Made by a program: the position numbers and the translations under genes. A model generated the notes under the pieces. It ran no database searches. It saw only the letters and a list, made by a program, of their open reading frames with translations, and was not told where the DNA came from. A stretch of DNA of 64,000 nucleotides from UBA2365 sp964594045 (lineage in GTDB: Bacteria > Bacteroidota > Bacteroidia > Chitinophagales > Saprospiraceae), in the NCBI GenBank assembly GCA_964594045.1, contig CAZQKR010000022.1, positions 6,630 to 70,629 on the forward strand. Direction: 5' to 3'. Below are positions 37,145 to 45,999 of this stretch, in pieces. The stretch's first letter is position 1. Every line of letters starts with the position of its first letter.

Positions 37145-40100
37145 TTAAAATTTCACATTTAATCCAAATATCACTGTTCTTGGTAGTGGATACAATCCAA
37201 GGTCTACTCCTGAAGCCCATGCAGCATCGTGTCCGAATCCCACTTCAGGATCCATTCCGTCATATTGTGTGAATGTGTACAAATTATTGACAGAAGCATA
37301 GATTGAGGCTCCCTGCAACCAGGTCCATCCCTTCAGCGCTTCACTGAATTTATAACCAACGGTCAGATTAGTTACCCTCAGATAATCAGCATCATGCAGA
37401 TAAATGTCAGAAATATAATTCGTATTGCGGTGTGAAGAAGAGCTCAGTCGGGGAATCCTTTCTGAAGTGCCTTCACCATGCCATCTTCCAAAAATCTGAG
37501 TGGTATAGTTTTGGGTAAAATTGTCTGCAAATGAGCGATATGACTGCATCACCTGCATACCAAACTTACCTGTCAGTGTAGTCAGCGCGAAGATACCTTT
37601 GTACTCGGCATTCAACTGCAATCCAAGTTCGAAATCCGGATTGGGCTTACCCAACATCACTTTGTCATCATCATCGATCACACCGTCAAAATTCTGGTCA
37701 ACAAATCGAACATCACCGGGACGTTGATCTTCAAAATAAGGTTTGCCCTCAGGACCTACATAAGCATCCACTTCATCCTGATTCTGTAATAAACCGTCCG
37801 TTTCAAAACCATAGAAATAACCAATGGGGAAGCCCACTTCAACTCTGGAAATGTATGCTGTTCCTTGTGACAAAACATGCGCAGGACCGGTAATGATACC
37901 TTCTGCATTTGCCAGTCTAGTAACTTCATTTTTATTGTGCGCTCCGCTGAGGGTTACACCATATTTGAATTTTCCGAAATTGTCATTCCATATCAGAGAC
38001 ATTTCAAATCCTTTGTTTTCAATATCACCACCATTGATGTAAGGAGCTCCTGCACCGGCAGTACCGAGGATCGGAGCCAGAACCAGCCAGTCCTTTGTTG
38101 TTTTTTGATAAACATCAGCCACCAAAGCCAGTTTTCCATTTAAAAATCTGGCATCCAGACCAAAGTTCATCTGTTCAGAAGTTTCCCATGTAACATCAGG
38201 ATTGGGTACATTGGCCGGAACAGCTGTTGCAGTTGAAACCAGTTTGTTGGGTCCGAAATAATAACCCTGAGCCCTGTATTCAATGTTGGAGGTATAGATG
38301 AAATTCGGGATGTTGTGATTACCGTTCTGACCCCAGCTGAAACGAAGTTTTCCAAAGTCAAGCCAGCCAAGATCTTTCATGAATTCTTCTTCTGAAAAAT
38401 TCCATCCTGCAGAAACTGAGGGGAAGTAACCCCACCTTTTACCTTTGGCAAAATTGGAAGATCCGTCCGCTCTGAAAGTGACATCCAGCATATATTTATT
38501 GGCGTAATTGTAAGTAGACCTACCGATGTAGGACAACAAACCACCGCCCTGAGCAGCCCAGTCAGCTCCCCAGGTATTGATATCACTCAGGGATTCCACG
38601 TTAACGTTATTCAGAAAAGCGTATCCTGGCAGTCCAAAAATTGAATTGGCTTTAGTACCGCCAACTTCAAAGTTGAGCTTGTTTTTCAACACTTCAGATC
38701 CGACCAGGAAACTGAGGTTGTGTTTTTCCCTGATGGAAAAATCATAGGAAAGGGTATTGGTGAAAGTGTAATCCACACCCTGATACATACTTTGTGTCAC
38801 TCCATCATTGGCGTTGTTATATTGTGCAGAAAGTGCATAGGTTGGTGCCCATGAGCGGCTGTTGCCAAACCAGGAATTAAGACCAAAGGATGATCTGAAT
38901 TTCAGGTTTTTGATCGGTTCAAATACTCCGAAAACATTACCTGCAAGAGAATTTCCTCTTCCCCAGCTGTATTGGCTTCTGTTGTAAAACATCATTGCCA
39001 ATGGGTTCGTTTGTCCTAAGGAAATACCTTCCAAAGTCGGAGTAAAACCATTTGGATCAGGTGATTTATCCCAATAAGCAGGAAGCAATGGATTGGTAAC
39101 CAAAGCATTATGTATATCATTCCAATAGATATTGGATGTGGCTACCCATTGATTTCTTGAATTGTTAAAAGTGAGATTTTCTCCGATCGTGAGAATATCA
39201 TGCCTGCTGTTTTTGAAAAGGGTCAGCTCAGTATTCATTCTGGCAGTGATCCTGTTCAAACCTGCACCGATGAGGTCCCCACCAAGGATACCTTTCTGAT
39301 CGAGGTATGAAAATCCGAGCGCGTAAGTCAAATCGTTGCTTGCACCTGTAATATTCAACGCATGGTTTTGAACAGGAGCATTCTTCATGGTCATTTCGTT
39401 GACCCAATCTGTTCCTTCCCATCCGTCCTGAAGTTGGTTCCATACATATTGACCTAGTTCTTTACCCAGTTCACCCGGGTAATTATTGTTCAGATAGCTG
39501 TTATTCAACAGCATTGCTTCCCAGTCATAAGGAGCCAATCCGTCATTGGTGCGTCCTTCATTCTGAATGAACATGTATTCCTGTGCATTCAGCGCCGGAA
39601 GTTTTTTATACATATTCTGGAAACCGATGTAGTTTTCATAGTTGACAGATGGTTTTGTCCCTTTCACTCCTTTCTTTGTAGTGACCAGAACAACTCCGTT
39701 TGCAGCTCTGGCTCCGTAAATGGCGGCAGAAGCAGCATCCTTGAGGATGTCAATTGTTGCGATATCTGATGCATTGAGGTAGTCGATATTTCCCACTGCA
39801 ACTCCGTCCACAATATACAGCGGGTTGGAATTACCGATGGTACCCAAACCGCGGATGGTGACCTTGGTCCCGGCACCGGGCGAACCATTGTTCCTGGTTA
39901 CATTCACCCCGGCTGCAATACCCTGCAGGGCTTCCATCGCTGTGGTAGTATTCATTTGTGAGATCCTGTCTCCCTGTACATTGACATTGGCCCCGGTAAC
40001 AAGTGCTTTCTTTTGCACTCCATAACCAACTACGACCACTTCTTCAAGTTCAAGGGAGGATTCAAGCATTTTGACATCCAGTTTATTGGAGGCGATCACA

Positions 40101-40342
40101 ACATCCGTCGTATTCATCCCAATAAAAGAAAAGCGCAGCGTTTCGCCCATCTTTGCGTCGATGGAGTATTTTCCGTCAGCATCGGTGATGGTCCCGGTAT
40201 TGGTACCAACAACCTGAACATTCACCCCCGGAAGTGTCATACCATCCTTCGCATCGGTCACTTGCCCAGAAACCCGGACATTCTGACCAAAAGCATACAT
40301 GCCTAAAAACATCAGTAGCAAAAGTCCTAAAGTTTTTTTCAT
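37145..40342 (-). CDS. susC: SusC/RagA TonB-linked outer membrane transporter
   Basis: From the ATG at 40342 (MKKTLGLLLLMFLGMYAFGQ) the product is about 1065 residues. Order: a signal peptide, a carboxypeptidase-regulatory-like domain (about 24-100, VSGQVTDAKDGMTLPGVNV), the segment LEEVVVVGYG typical of SusC, the plug domain (VTIRGLGTIGNSNPLYIVDG, ILKDAASAAIYGARAANGV) and a long 22-strand barrel ending in VIFGLNVKF, with the final Phe expected of outer membrane proteins. It imports oligosaccharides with energy from TonB. It is the first gene of the SusC-SusD-lipoprotein operon and is divergent from the Nudix regulator. Confidence 0.96.
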   Translation of the reverse strand: MKKTLGLLLLMFLGMYAFGQNVRVSGQVTDAKDGMTLPGVNVQVVGTNTGTITDADGKYSIDAKMGETLRFSFIGMNTTDVVIASNKLDVKMLESSLELEEVVVVGYGVQKKALVTGANVNVQGDRISQMNTTTAMEALQGIAAGVNVTRNNGSPGAGTKVTIRGLGTIGNSNPLYIVDGVAVGNIDYLNASDIATIDILKDAASAAIYGARAANGVVLVTTKKGVKGTKPSVNYENYIGFQNMYKKLPALNAQEYMFIQNEGRTNDGLAPYDWEAMLLNNSYLNNNYPGELGKELGQYVWNQLQDGWEGTDWVNEMTMKNAPVQNHALNITGASNDLTYALGFSYLDQKGILGGDLIGAGLNRITARMNTELTLFKNSRHDILTIGENLTFNNSRNQWVATSNIYWNDIHNALVTNPLLPAYWDKSPDPNGFTPTLEGISLGQTNPLAMMFYNRSQYSWGRGNSLAGNVFGVFEPIKNLKFRSSFGLNSWFGNSRSWAPTYALSAQYNNANDGVTQSMYQGVDYTFTNTLSYDFSIREKHNLSFLVGSEVLKNKLNFEVGGTKANSIFGLPGYAFLNNVNVESLSDINTWGADWAAQGGGLLSYIGRSTYNYANKYMLDVTFRADGSSNFAKGKRWGYFPSVSAGWNFSEEEFMKDLGWLDFGKLRFSWGQNGNHNIPNFIYTSNIEYRAQGYYFGPNKLVSTATAVPANVPNPDVTWETSEQMNFGLDARFLNGKLALVADVYQKTTKDWLVLAPILGTAGAGAPYINGGDIENKGFEMSLIWNDNFGKFKYGVTLSGAHNKNEVTRLANAEGIITGPAHVLSQGTAYISRVEVGFPIGYFYGFETDGLLQNQDEVDAYVGPEGKPYFEDQRPGDVRFVDQNFDGVIDDDDKVMLGKPNPDFELGLQLNAEYKGIFALTTLTGKFGMQVMQSYRSFADNFTQNYTTQIFGRWHGEGTSERIPRLSSSSHRNTNYISDIYLHDADYLRVTNLTVGYKFSEALKGWTWLQGASIYASVNNLYTFTQYDGMDPEVGFGHDAAWASGVDLGLYPLPRTVIFGLNVKF

Positions 40343-40515
40343 AAAAATTGTTTTTTGTTTTGATAATACCTGTAATTGACTGATGGCCATATCCACTTTT
40401 GGCCATGATGACCATCAAAATAGGGTAAAAATATTTTCATAAAAAACAAATTGATAACTTCTTAAGTGAGGCTTATTTTTCCATAGGCATTCCTATTTAA
40501 ATATAAAAAACTATG

Positions 40516-40532
40516 TGTGTACATATTACACA
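40516..40532. promoter_or_regulatory. Candidate operator at the SusC promoter
   Basis: Perfect inverted repeat TGTGTA-CATAT-TACACA. It lies just downstream of the minus-strand -7 box at 40537-40544, where SusC transcription should start. It shares the core TGTAYWTATTACAC with the site at 40706. Confidence 0.55.
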
Positions 40533-40536
40533 GTAA

Positions 40537-40544
40537 CAAACTTA
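40537..40544 (-). promoter_or_regulatory. Putative -7 box of the SusC operon
   Basis: On the minus strand the sequence is TAAGTTTG, matching TAnnTTTG. No TTG occurs at the usual distance upstream, so this may be an activator-dependent promoter. The leader to the SusC ATG would be about 190 nt. Confidence 0.4.
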
Positions 40545-40669
40545 CTAAAAAATTGATTATCCATTGAATTTTTTAAAGAAATGTTAATAATTTATAACAA
40601 TTCAAAATAATAAATTAATAAATAACCTATCCGGCAACTCAATCACTCTAAATTAATTTTAAAATATTG

Positions 40670-40700
40670 TTGCAAGTGATGGTTCATTATACTACATTTG
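40670..40700 (+). promoter_or_regulatory. Consensus promoter of the Nudix regulator gene
   Basis: TTG (40670-40672), a 20-bp spacer and TACATTTG (40693-40700) fully match the Bacteroidota promoter. The predicted start near 40707 falls inside the palindrome at 40706-40719. A second copy of TACATTTG lies at 40758-40765, just before the ATG, without a spaced TTG. Confidence 0.75.
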
Positions 40701-40705
40701 CACAA

Positions 40706-40719
40706 TGTATTTATTACAC
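40706..40719. promoter_or_regulatory. Candidate operator at the regulator's own promoter
   Basis: TGTA-TTTAT-TACAC, identical at 12 of 14 core positions to the palindrome at 40516-40532. It covers the predicted transcription start, as expected for an autoregulatory site. Confidence 0.5.
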
Positions 40720-40769
40720 GGTATGTTTCATGTCAAATTTCAGAGTGATCTAAAGATTACATTTGCAGC

Positions 40770-41525
40770 ATGGCAGATAGCCTCAATAAAAAATCAGATA
40801 TAACCAATAATATTTCGGTGGATTGTGTGATCTTTGGTTATGCAGAAGATAATCTTTATGTCCTGCTGACCCAGAGAGCCCTCAAAGATCCGAAGTCCGG
40901 CAAGGTCATTTTTTGTGATTATACGCTGCAGGGTCACCATATATTGAGCGGCGAAAGAATTGATGATGCAGCACGCAGGGTATTAAAGGAAAAGACCGGG
41001 CTGGACAATATATACCTGAAGCAGTTTTATGCTTTTGGTGATAAAAGCAGGACAAAGCACCGGAACGATCAGCTATGGCTTAAAAACACTTATCCTGAAG
41101 TTTCCGAGTATGTGTTGACTATTGCCTACTATTCGTTGGTGGACAAAACCAAAGTCAATCCGGATGATGAGCACAGTTTTTCCAGCTGGTTCCCGATAGA
41201 CCAGTTACCGGAGCTCGGTTATGATCATAAAGACATTTTCGACCGTGCACTTGAAGCTCTCCAGGCTGCTGTACTCAGAGAACCGGTTGCATTTGAAATG
41301 CTGCCTGAAAAATTTACACTTTTACAGGTTCAGCGTTTATATGAAGCCATACTCGGGGTTAAGCTGGACAGAAGAAATTTCAGAAAAAAGATCAACCAGA
41401 TGAAATATGTGATCCCGCTGGATGAAAAACAAAATGGTGTGCCTCATACACCGGCACAGTATTATATCTTCAGTTGGGATGTATATCATAAAACAAAGAA
41501 GGAAAAGTACAACATTTCTTTCTGA
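40770..41525 (+). CDS. Nudix-domain transcriptional regulator (NrtR/AraR-like)
   Basis: The 251-residue protein has an N-terminal Nudix fold (about 14-155) and a C-terminal winged helix (about 165-245, with FTLLQVQRLYEAILGVKLDRRNFRKKI as the helix-turn-helix). The Nudix box is degenerate: GERIDDAARRVLKEKTGL in place of the REUxEExGU pattern, so it likely senses a ligand without hydrolysing it. The family includes the NrtR regulators of NAD metabolism and Bacteroidota regulators of sugar use. Its position, divergent from SusC and upstream of a GH3 gene, favours control of sugar use. The promoter and possible operator sites are described at 40343-40769. Confidence 0.9.
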   Translation: MADSLNKKSDITNNISVDCVIFGYAEDNLYVLLTQRALKDPKSGKVIFCDYTLQGHHILSGERIDDAARRVLKEKTGLDNIYLKQFYAFGDKSRTKHRNDQLWLKNTYPEVSEYVLTIAYYSLVDKTKVNPDDEHSFSSWFPIDQLPELGYDHKDIFDRALEALQAAVLREPVAFEMLPEKFTLLQVQRLYEAILGVKLDRRNFRKKINQMKYVIPLDEKQNGVPHTPAQYYIFSWDVYHKTKKEKYNISF

Positions 41526-42303
41526 ACAAATTGAATAGCGTTTTTAAGTGCAGGATTTTGACAAAAATCCCTGATTGTCAGCATGACTGTGAAATGACAA
41601 ACTCAGGCCATGTATTGTTTTGCGCACTGAACATCCTTTTCCCGTTTAACCAGATCAACGATCAATGCTGAGCAGAAAATTTGGATCAGGGTTCTTTTAC
41701 GGTAAAAATTGAAGGTACCTTCAATGTGAAGGCACCTTTGATCTGATTGTTGGAAGGTATGCAGGATTATAACTGATTTTGTGTATATTAGCGCTGATAA
41801 CTGAATGGAAAAACATTTATTTAAACTTTTAAATTTCTATTAATTATCACTGGTGTCCGACAAAATTTAAAAAGGATAGAATTTTTTGTCTGAGATTCCT
41901 CACTTCGTTCGGACCTGTCCTGACCGCAGCGTCAGTAATGACAGACAGTTTGTTGGTTGGGGTTGGGTGAAGGCGGCAGCTTGCCGCCACCTTCACCCAA
42001 CCCCCTAAAACCTCTGAGAGTCTTGTCATTTCCAGCGGAGCGAAAAATCTTATAGTTTTTGTAGGACACTAGTGATTAATTATATAAACAATAGCTAATA
42101 TTTTTAAGTCGAATATTTTACTTAAGGACCGTACTGAAATCCGGAATCCGTATACAAATCAAAGGAAATCAATAGAATACATTACGGATGATCAAATTCA
42201 CATCGGTCTTCAAATTTATCTCAAATCATTACCGAGCAAAAAACTATTATTAAGGTTAAAATCAGATTTTTTATTCTCATTAAAACAAATTAAAAGCAGG
42301 CAT
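41526..42303. other. Intergenic region carrying a MITE-like element
   Basis: The 0.78-kb gap between the regulator and the GH3 gene contains a hairpin at 41712-41738 (AAGGTACCTTCA / TGAAGGCACCTT, one mismatch) and the inverted-repeat element at 41841-42081. The last 220 bp before bglX are AT-rich and hold no clear consensus promoter. Confidence 0.6.
41841..42081. mobile_element. MITE-like palindromic element, about 240 bp
   Basis: The ends are inverted repeats: TAATTATCACTGGTGTCCGACAAAA at the left and, read from the other strand, TAATTAATCACTAGTGTCCTACAAAA at the right (three differences plus one inserted base). A strong internal hairpin lies at 41959-42004 (GGGGTTGGGTGAAGG paired with CCTTCACCCAACCCC around CGGCAAGCTTGCCG-like inner arms). 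No transposase frame is present. GC content rises relative to the AT-rich flanks. This is the structure of a non-autonomous element mobilised in trans; the parent insertion sequence is not identified. Confidence 0.65.
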
Positions 42304-44592
42304 ATGAAAAAACTTTTTTTAATCGTCACCGGATTACTGATTTTTACTGCCACCTATGGTCAGCAAATTCAGAAAAACGTAAAGGGCGAACAAGATCCAA
42401 GAATTGAAATTTTAATCAAAAAAATGACGCTGGATGAAAAGCTGGGACAGTTGAACCAGTTTTCGAATCCGTACCAATCAACGGGCACCGGTGCTGCCAT
42501 TGAAACCAATAAAAACTATGACCAGATGGTGCGTGAAGGAAAAATCAGCAGTTTTTTAAATATTTTAGGGGCTGAGGAGACTATGAGATTGCAAAAAATT
42601 GCAGTTGAGGAATCCCGTTTGGGGATACCTTTGTTATTTGGCTATGATGTGATCCATGGTTTTAAAACCATTTTTCCTATCCCGCTTGCAGATGCAGCCA
42701 GCTTTGACAGGTCAGCAATGGAAAAAGCCGCACGTGTTGCAGCAATAGAGTCTGCTGCAAGCGGGCTGAACTGGACATTTGCGCCCATGATGGACATTGC
42801 CAGAGATCCACGTTGGGGCAGGATCATGGAAGGATCAGGTGAAGATGTTTATCTGGGTGCTCAGGCTGCAATTGCCAGGGTAAAGGGATTCCAGGGTGAT
42901 GACCTTTCCGATGACAATACCATAGCTGCGTGTGCCAAACACTTTGCAGGGTACGGAGCACCCTATGGAGGACGTGAATACCATATGGTCGATATGTCTG
43001 AAAGGATGATGCGGGAAGTATATCTGCCTCCGTTCAAGGCTGCGGTTGACGCAGGTGTTGCCACCATGATGTCTGCATTCAATACCAATAGCGGAGTACC
43101 GGCTTCCGGTGACCGTTGGCTTCAGACTGACATTTTGCGCGGTGAATGGGGATTCAGGGGTTTTGTACTCTCAGACTGGACCTCAGTTGCAGAATTGACC
43201 TACCACGCGGTTGCAGAAAACCCGAAAGAAGCAGGGTTTCTGGGTCTGAATGCCGGTGTGGACATGGATATGATGGGAAGTTTGTATATTGATTATGGTA
43301 AGGAGCTGATCGCAGAAGGCAAGATCACCGAAGCACAAATCGATGAGATGGTCCGCAGAGTTCTGCATGTTAAATTCAAATTAGGCCTGTTTGATAAACC
43401 TTATCAATACAGTAATGCTGAAAAGCAAAAACAACTTACCTTGCATCCGGATCATCTGGCTGCTTCCAGGGATGTGGCCAAACGTTCCATCGTCCTGATG
43501 AAAAATAAAAACAATCTGCTGCCTTTGTCCAAAAATCTCAAAAAAATTGCCGTGATAGGTCCTTTGGCAAAAGACAAGGATGCACCGCTGGGCAACTGGA
43601 GAGGGAACGCAACTCCAAACAGTGCTGTCTCACTCTTCGAAGGCCTGCAAAATGCAGTGGGAAAAAATACCGAACTGATCTATGCTGAAGGTACAAAACT
43701 GACTAAAAATGAATCACATGCATTTTTTACGCATATCGAATACAATACTACAGACCGCAGCGGTTTCAAAAAAGCCATCGCAGCTGCCAAAAAAGCAGAT
43801 GTTGTTGTTCTGGCCATCGGAGAAACGGCTTACATGTCGGGCGAATGCAGAAGTTATGCCAATATTGAATTAAAAGGCCTGCAACTGGAATTGCTGAAAG
43901 AGATCAGTAAAACAGGCAAACCGGTCATTATCACATTATTCACCGGAAGACCACTCGTTCTGACAGATGTGGTGGACCATGCAAGTGCGATACTGAATTG
44001 CTGGCAATTGGGTTCTGAAGCCGGAAATGCCATCGCTGATGTGTTATTTGGCGATTATAATCCCTCCGCCAAATTACCTGCCTCATTCCCCTATCATACC
44101 GGGCAGATACCGATATTTTACGAACAACTGCCCACAGGCAGACCGTTCAAAGATGTGAAAAACGATTTCAGCAGCAAATACCGCGACATCCCGAATGAAC
44201 CACTATTTTCTTTCGGCTATGGGCTGAGCTATACCGAGTTTAAATTCAGTGATCTCGTGATCAACCATCAGGAAATGAACATGAACGAGACTCTCACCAT
44301 CAAGGCAACTGTCACCAATACAGGTAAATATGATGGAGAAGAAGTCGTTCAGCTTTACATCAGAGACCTCGTGGGCAAAGGCGTTTCAAGACCAATGCTT
44401 CAAATGAAGGGATTCGAAAAAGTATTTCTGAAAAAAGGTGAGAGCAAAGTCGTTCAATTTAAACTGACTCCTGAAGATCTTTCATTTTTCAGACTGGATC
44501 ATACCTGGGGTCCTGAACCGGGTATGTTTGAAGTATTTGTGGGCAATGCATCAGACAACCTTCCGCTAAAAGCAAAATTTGAACTGAAATAA
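42304..44592 (+). CDS. bglX: GH3 beta-glucosidase (BglX type)
   Basis: The 762-residue protein has a signal peptide (1-20) and the three-part GH3 layout: a TIM barrel (about 30-360), an alpha/beta sandwich (about 385-600) and a C-terminal fibronectin III-like domain (about 655-750). The nucleophile is Asp291 in GFVLSDWTS. Other family blocks are PLLFGYDVIHGFKTIFPIPL, WTFAPMMDIARDPRWGR and KHFAGYGAPYGGREY. It removes terminal beta-linked glucose, or possibly xylose, from oligosaccharides imported by SusCD, in the periplasm. It is 0.78 kb downstream of the Nudix regulator, and a strong terminator follows. Confidence 0.95.
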   Translation: MKKLFLIVTGLLIFTATYGQQIQKNVKGEQDPRIEILIKKMTLDEKLGQLNQFSNPYQSTGTGAAIETNKNYDQMVREGKISSFLNILGAEETMRLQKIAVEESRLGIPLLFGYDVIHGFKTIFPIPLADAASFDRSAMEKAARVAAIESAASGLNWTFAPMMDIARDPRWGRIMEGSGEDVYLGAQAAIARVKGFQGDDLSDDNTIAACAKHFAGYGAPYGGREYHMVDMSERMMREVYLPPFKAAVDAGVATMMSAFNTNSGVPASGDRWLQTDILRGEWGFRGFVLSDWTSVAELTYHAVAENPKEAGFLGLNAGVDMDMMGSLYIDYGKELIAEGKITEAQIDEMVRRVLHVKFKLGLFDKPYQYSNAEKQKQLTLHPDHLAASRDVAKRSIVLMKNKNNLLPLSKNLKKIAVIGPLAKDKDAPLGNWRGNATPNSAVSLFEGLQNAVGKNTELIYAEGTKLTKNESHAFFTHIEYNTTDRSGFKKAIAAAKKADVVVLAIGETAYMSGECRSYANIELKGLQLELLKEISKTGKPVIITLFTGRPLVLTDVVDHASAILNCWQLGSEAGNAIADVLFGDYNPSAKLPASFPYHTGQIPIFYEQLPTGRPFKDVKNDFSSKYRDIPNEPLFSFGYGLSYTEFKFSDLVINHQEMNMNETLTIKATVTNTGKYDGEEVVQLYIRDLVGKGVSRPMLQMKGFEKVFLKKGESKVVQFKLTPEDLSFFRLDHTWGPEPGMFEVFVGNASDNLPLKAKFELK

Positions 44593-44640
44593 AAAAAACA
44601 AGAGTCCGGAATATTTTTGCTTCCGGACTCTTATTTTCCC
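44592..44640. terminator. Bidirectional terminator after bglX
   Basis: A perfect 12-bp stem AAGAGTCCGGAA / TTCCGGACTCTT around a 9-nt loop (44600-44632) is flanked by TTATTTT on the right and A8 on the left. It serves bglX (ending 44592) and the convergent acyltransferase (ending 44674). Confidence 0.93.
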
Positions 44641-44673
44641 CGGAAATCAACTTTCCGGAACAAAAAAGACCAT

Positions 44674-45954
44674 TTAACTCTGTATCACGGACATGATCTC
44701 ACTCCTGAGTGATTTAATATTATCTTTCCCTGACCTGTCCAGCAAATTCCACCTGATCCTTTTGATGAAATGATCGAGATGATCATAATAAAATACTCCA
44801 AAGACCAGGCTGAGTGGCAATGCGGCAAATAACAATAACCACCAGGGATTGAGCACAATACCCAATATCAGGAAGACCAAAGAGCCGATCAAAATAAAGA
44901 TCGCTGCAATGGCGATCGTCACCGGCGCCTGAAACTCCTGCCTTTCGATCGCATTTTTGCGCACATACCAACTGTACAATAAGTGAATTGAATTGAGTAT
45001 CAGTGCACCCAGGAAAAACGGAAATCCTGTCAATACGATAGTTGCTGTTTTAACGAATGAAAAACCGTTCATCCATACCAAATAATCACTCAATTTTTTG
45101 TCTTTCAAGAGTTTACGATATGCATTTACCTTACTTTCCAAAATATCATAAAGATCGTCCTCCATTCTGTTCAATCGGACAGTGAAATCTTTCATTCTTT
45201 GAACATGTTCTGCATGATGTCTCCATATTTTACCAAAGACTCTTCGCTTTCCTCCAAACTGATCGTTGATCATAGAAATACAATAGCTAGCCGTTGCATG
45301 TCTCTGTTCATCAGCGATGTCATAAACAACCTTTTCCATGCCGTCATAAGTTGCTTTCACGATCTGATTGATCATTACGGCTTCATCGTCTGATTCCATT
45401 GACTTCAGATCAACAGGTTCACCCACGTGTACGAAAACATCGCTCCGGAAACGACTGGGATGGATGAAATTGACCCCTACAGGTACAATGTACATCTCTT
45501 TTTCAGGGTTTTTATTCATAAAACCAACAGACATCCTGGCAATCCCTTTCTTAAGCGGTCTTAGTGTATACACAAAACTGGTGGAAGCCTCCGGAAAAAT
45601 CAGAATATGTGCATTACTTTTCAGCGATTTATAAACGTACTGGAAGGTCCCTTCATTTTTCTGAATGGATTCCCTTCCGACGATATCCGTCCTGTAGATG
45701 GGTACCATTTTAAGTGAACTGTAAAACCATTTCAGCCACCTGTTGGCTATGTAAGTCGCCAGAGTCAAAAAACTCAGGGGATCTCTGACACTGCTGCCAA
45801 GAATGATCGGCTCCATGAATGCTGCAGGATGATTGGATGCAAATATGGCCGGTTTACCGTTTGGGATCGTTTCATATCCCTTGAAATAGACACGACGGTA
45901 ATATAATTTTACCATCCAGCCGAGATACCATTTAAAGAAATAATAAATAATCAC
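44674..45954 (-). CDS. PlsC-type 1-acylglycerol-3-phosphate acyltransferase-like protein
   Basis: The likely start is GTG at 45954 (VIIYYFFKWYLGWMVKLYY, about 426 residues) or the ATG at 45915. The longer frame overlaps the miaA region and lacks features. The acyltransferase motif NHPAAFMEP (NHxxxxDP-like, with Glu in place of Asp) comes first; then a basic segment RTDIVGRESI, and a third block IFPEASTSFVYTLRPLKKG similar to FPEGxxS. A C-terminal stretch of four membrane segments (about 295-400) follows a coiled-coil-like helix (MKDFTVRLNRMEDDLYDILE). It acylates a glycerophospholipid or related lipid at the inner membrane. Confidence 0.85.
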   Translation of the reverse strand: MIIYYFFKWYLGWMVKLYYRRVYFKGYETIPNGKPAIFASNHPAAFMEPIILGSSVRDPLSFLTLATYIANRWLKWFYSSLKMVPIYRTDIVGRESIQKNEGTFQYVYKSLKSNAHILIFPEASTSFVYTLRPLKKGIARMSVGFMNKNPEKEMYIVPVGVNFIHPSRFRSDVFVHVGEPVDLKSMESDDEAVMINQIVKATYDGMEKVVYDIADEQRHATASYCISMINDQFGGKRRVFGKIWRHHAEHVQRMKDFTVRLNRMEDDLYDILESKVNAYRKLLKDKKLSDYLVWMNGFSFVKTATIVLTGFPFFLGALILNSIHLLYSWYVRKNAIERQEFQAPVTIAIAAIFILIGSLVFLILGIVLNPWWLLLFAALPLSLVFGVFYYDHLDHFIKRIRWNLLDRSGKDNIKSLRSEIMSVIQS

Positions 45955-45956
45955 TT

Positions 45957-45964
45957 TATATTTG
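45957..45964 (+). promoter_or_regulatory. Putative -7 box for miaA
   Basis: TATATTTG matches TAnnTTTG and lies 36 bp before the TTG start of miaA. It is inside the 5' end of the divergent acyltransferase frame, supporting a late start for that gene. No TTG is present at the usual upstream spacing. Confidence 0.4.
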
Positions 45965-45999
45965 TGTTTTGAAGGAGACAAATGTAAACAATTCCCGTT

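Larger units (their letters stand above)
40343..40769. promoter_or_regulatory. Divergent control region of the SusC operon and Nudix regulator
   Basis: The 427-bp region holds a minus-strand -7 box for SusC (40537-40544), a full promoter for the regulator (40670-40700) and two related palindromes, one next to each predicted transcription start. The rest is AT-rich without genes. Confidence 0.7.
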
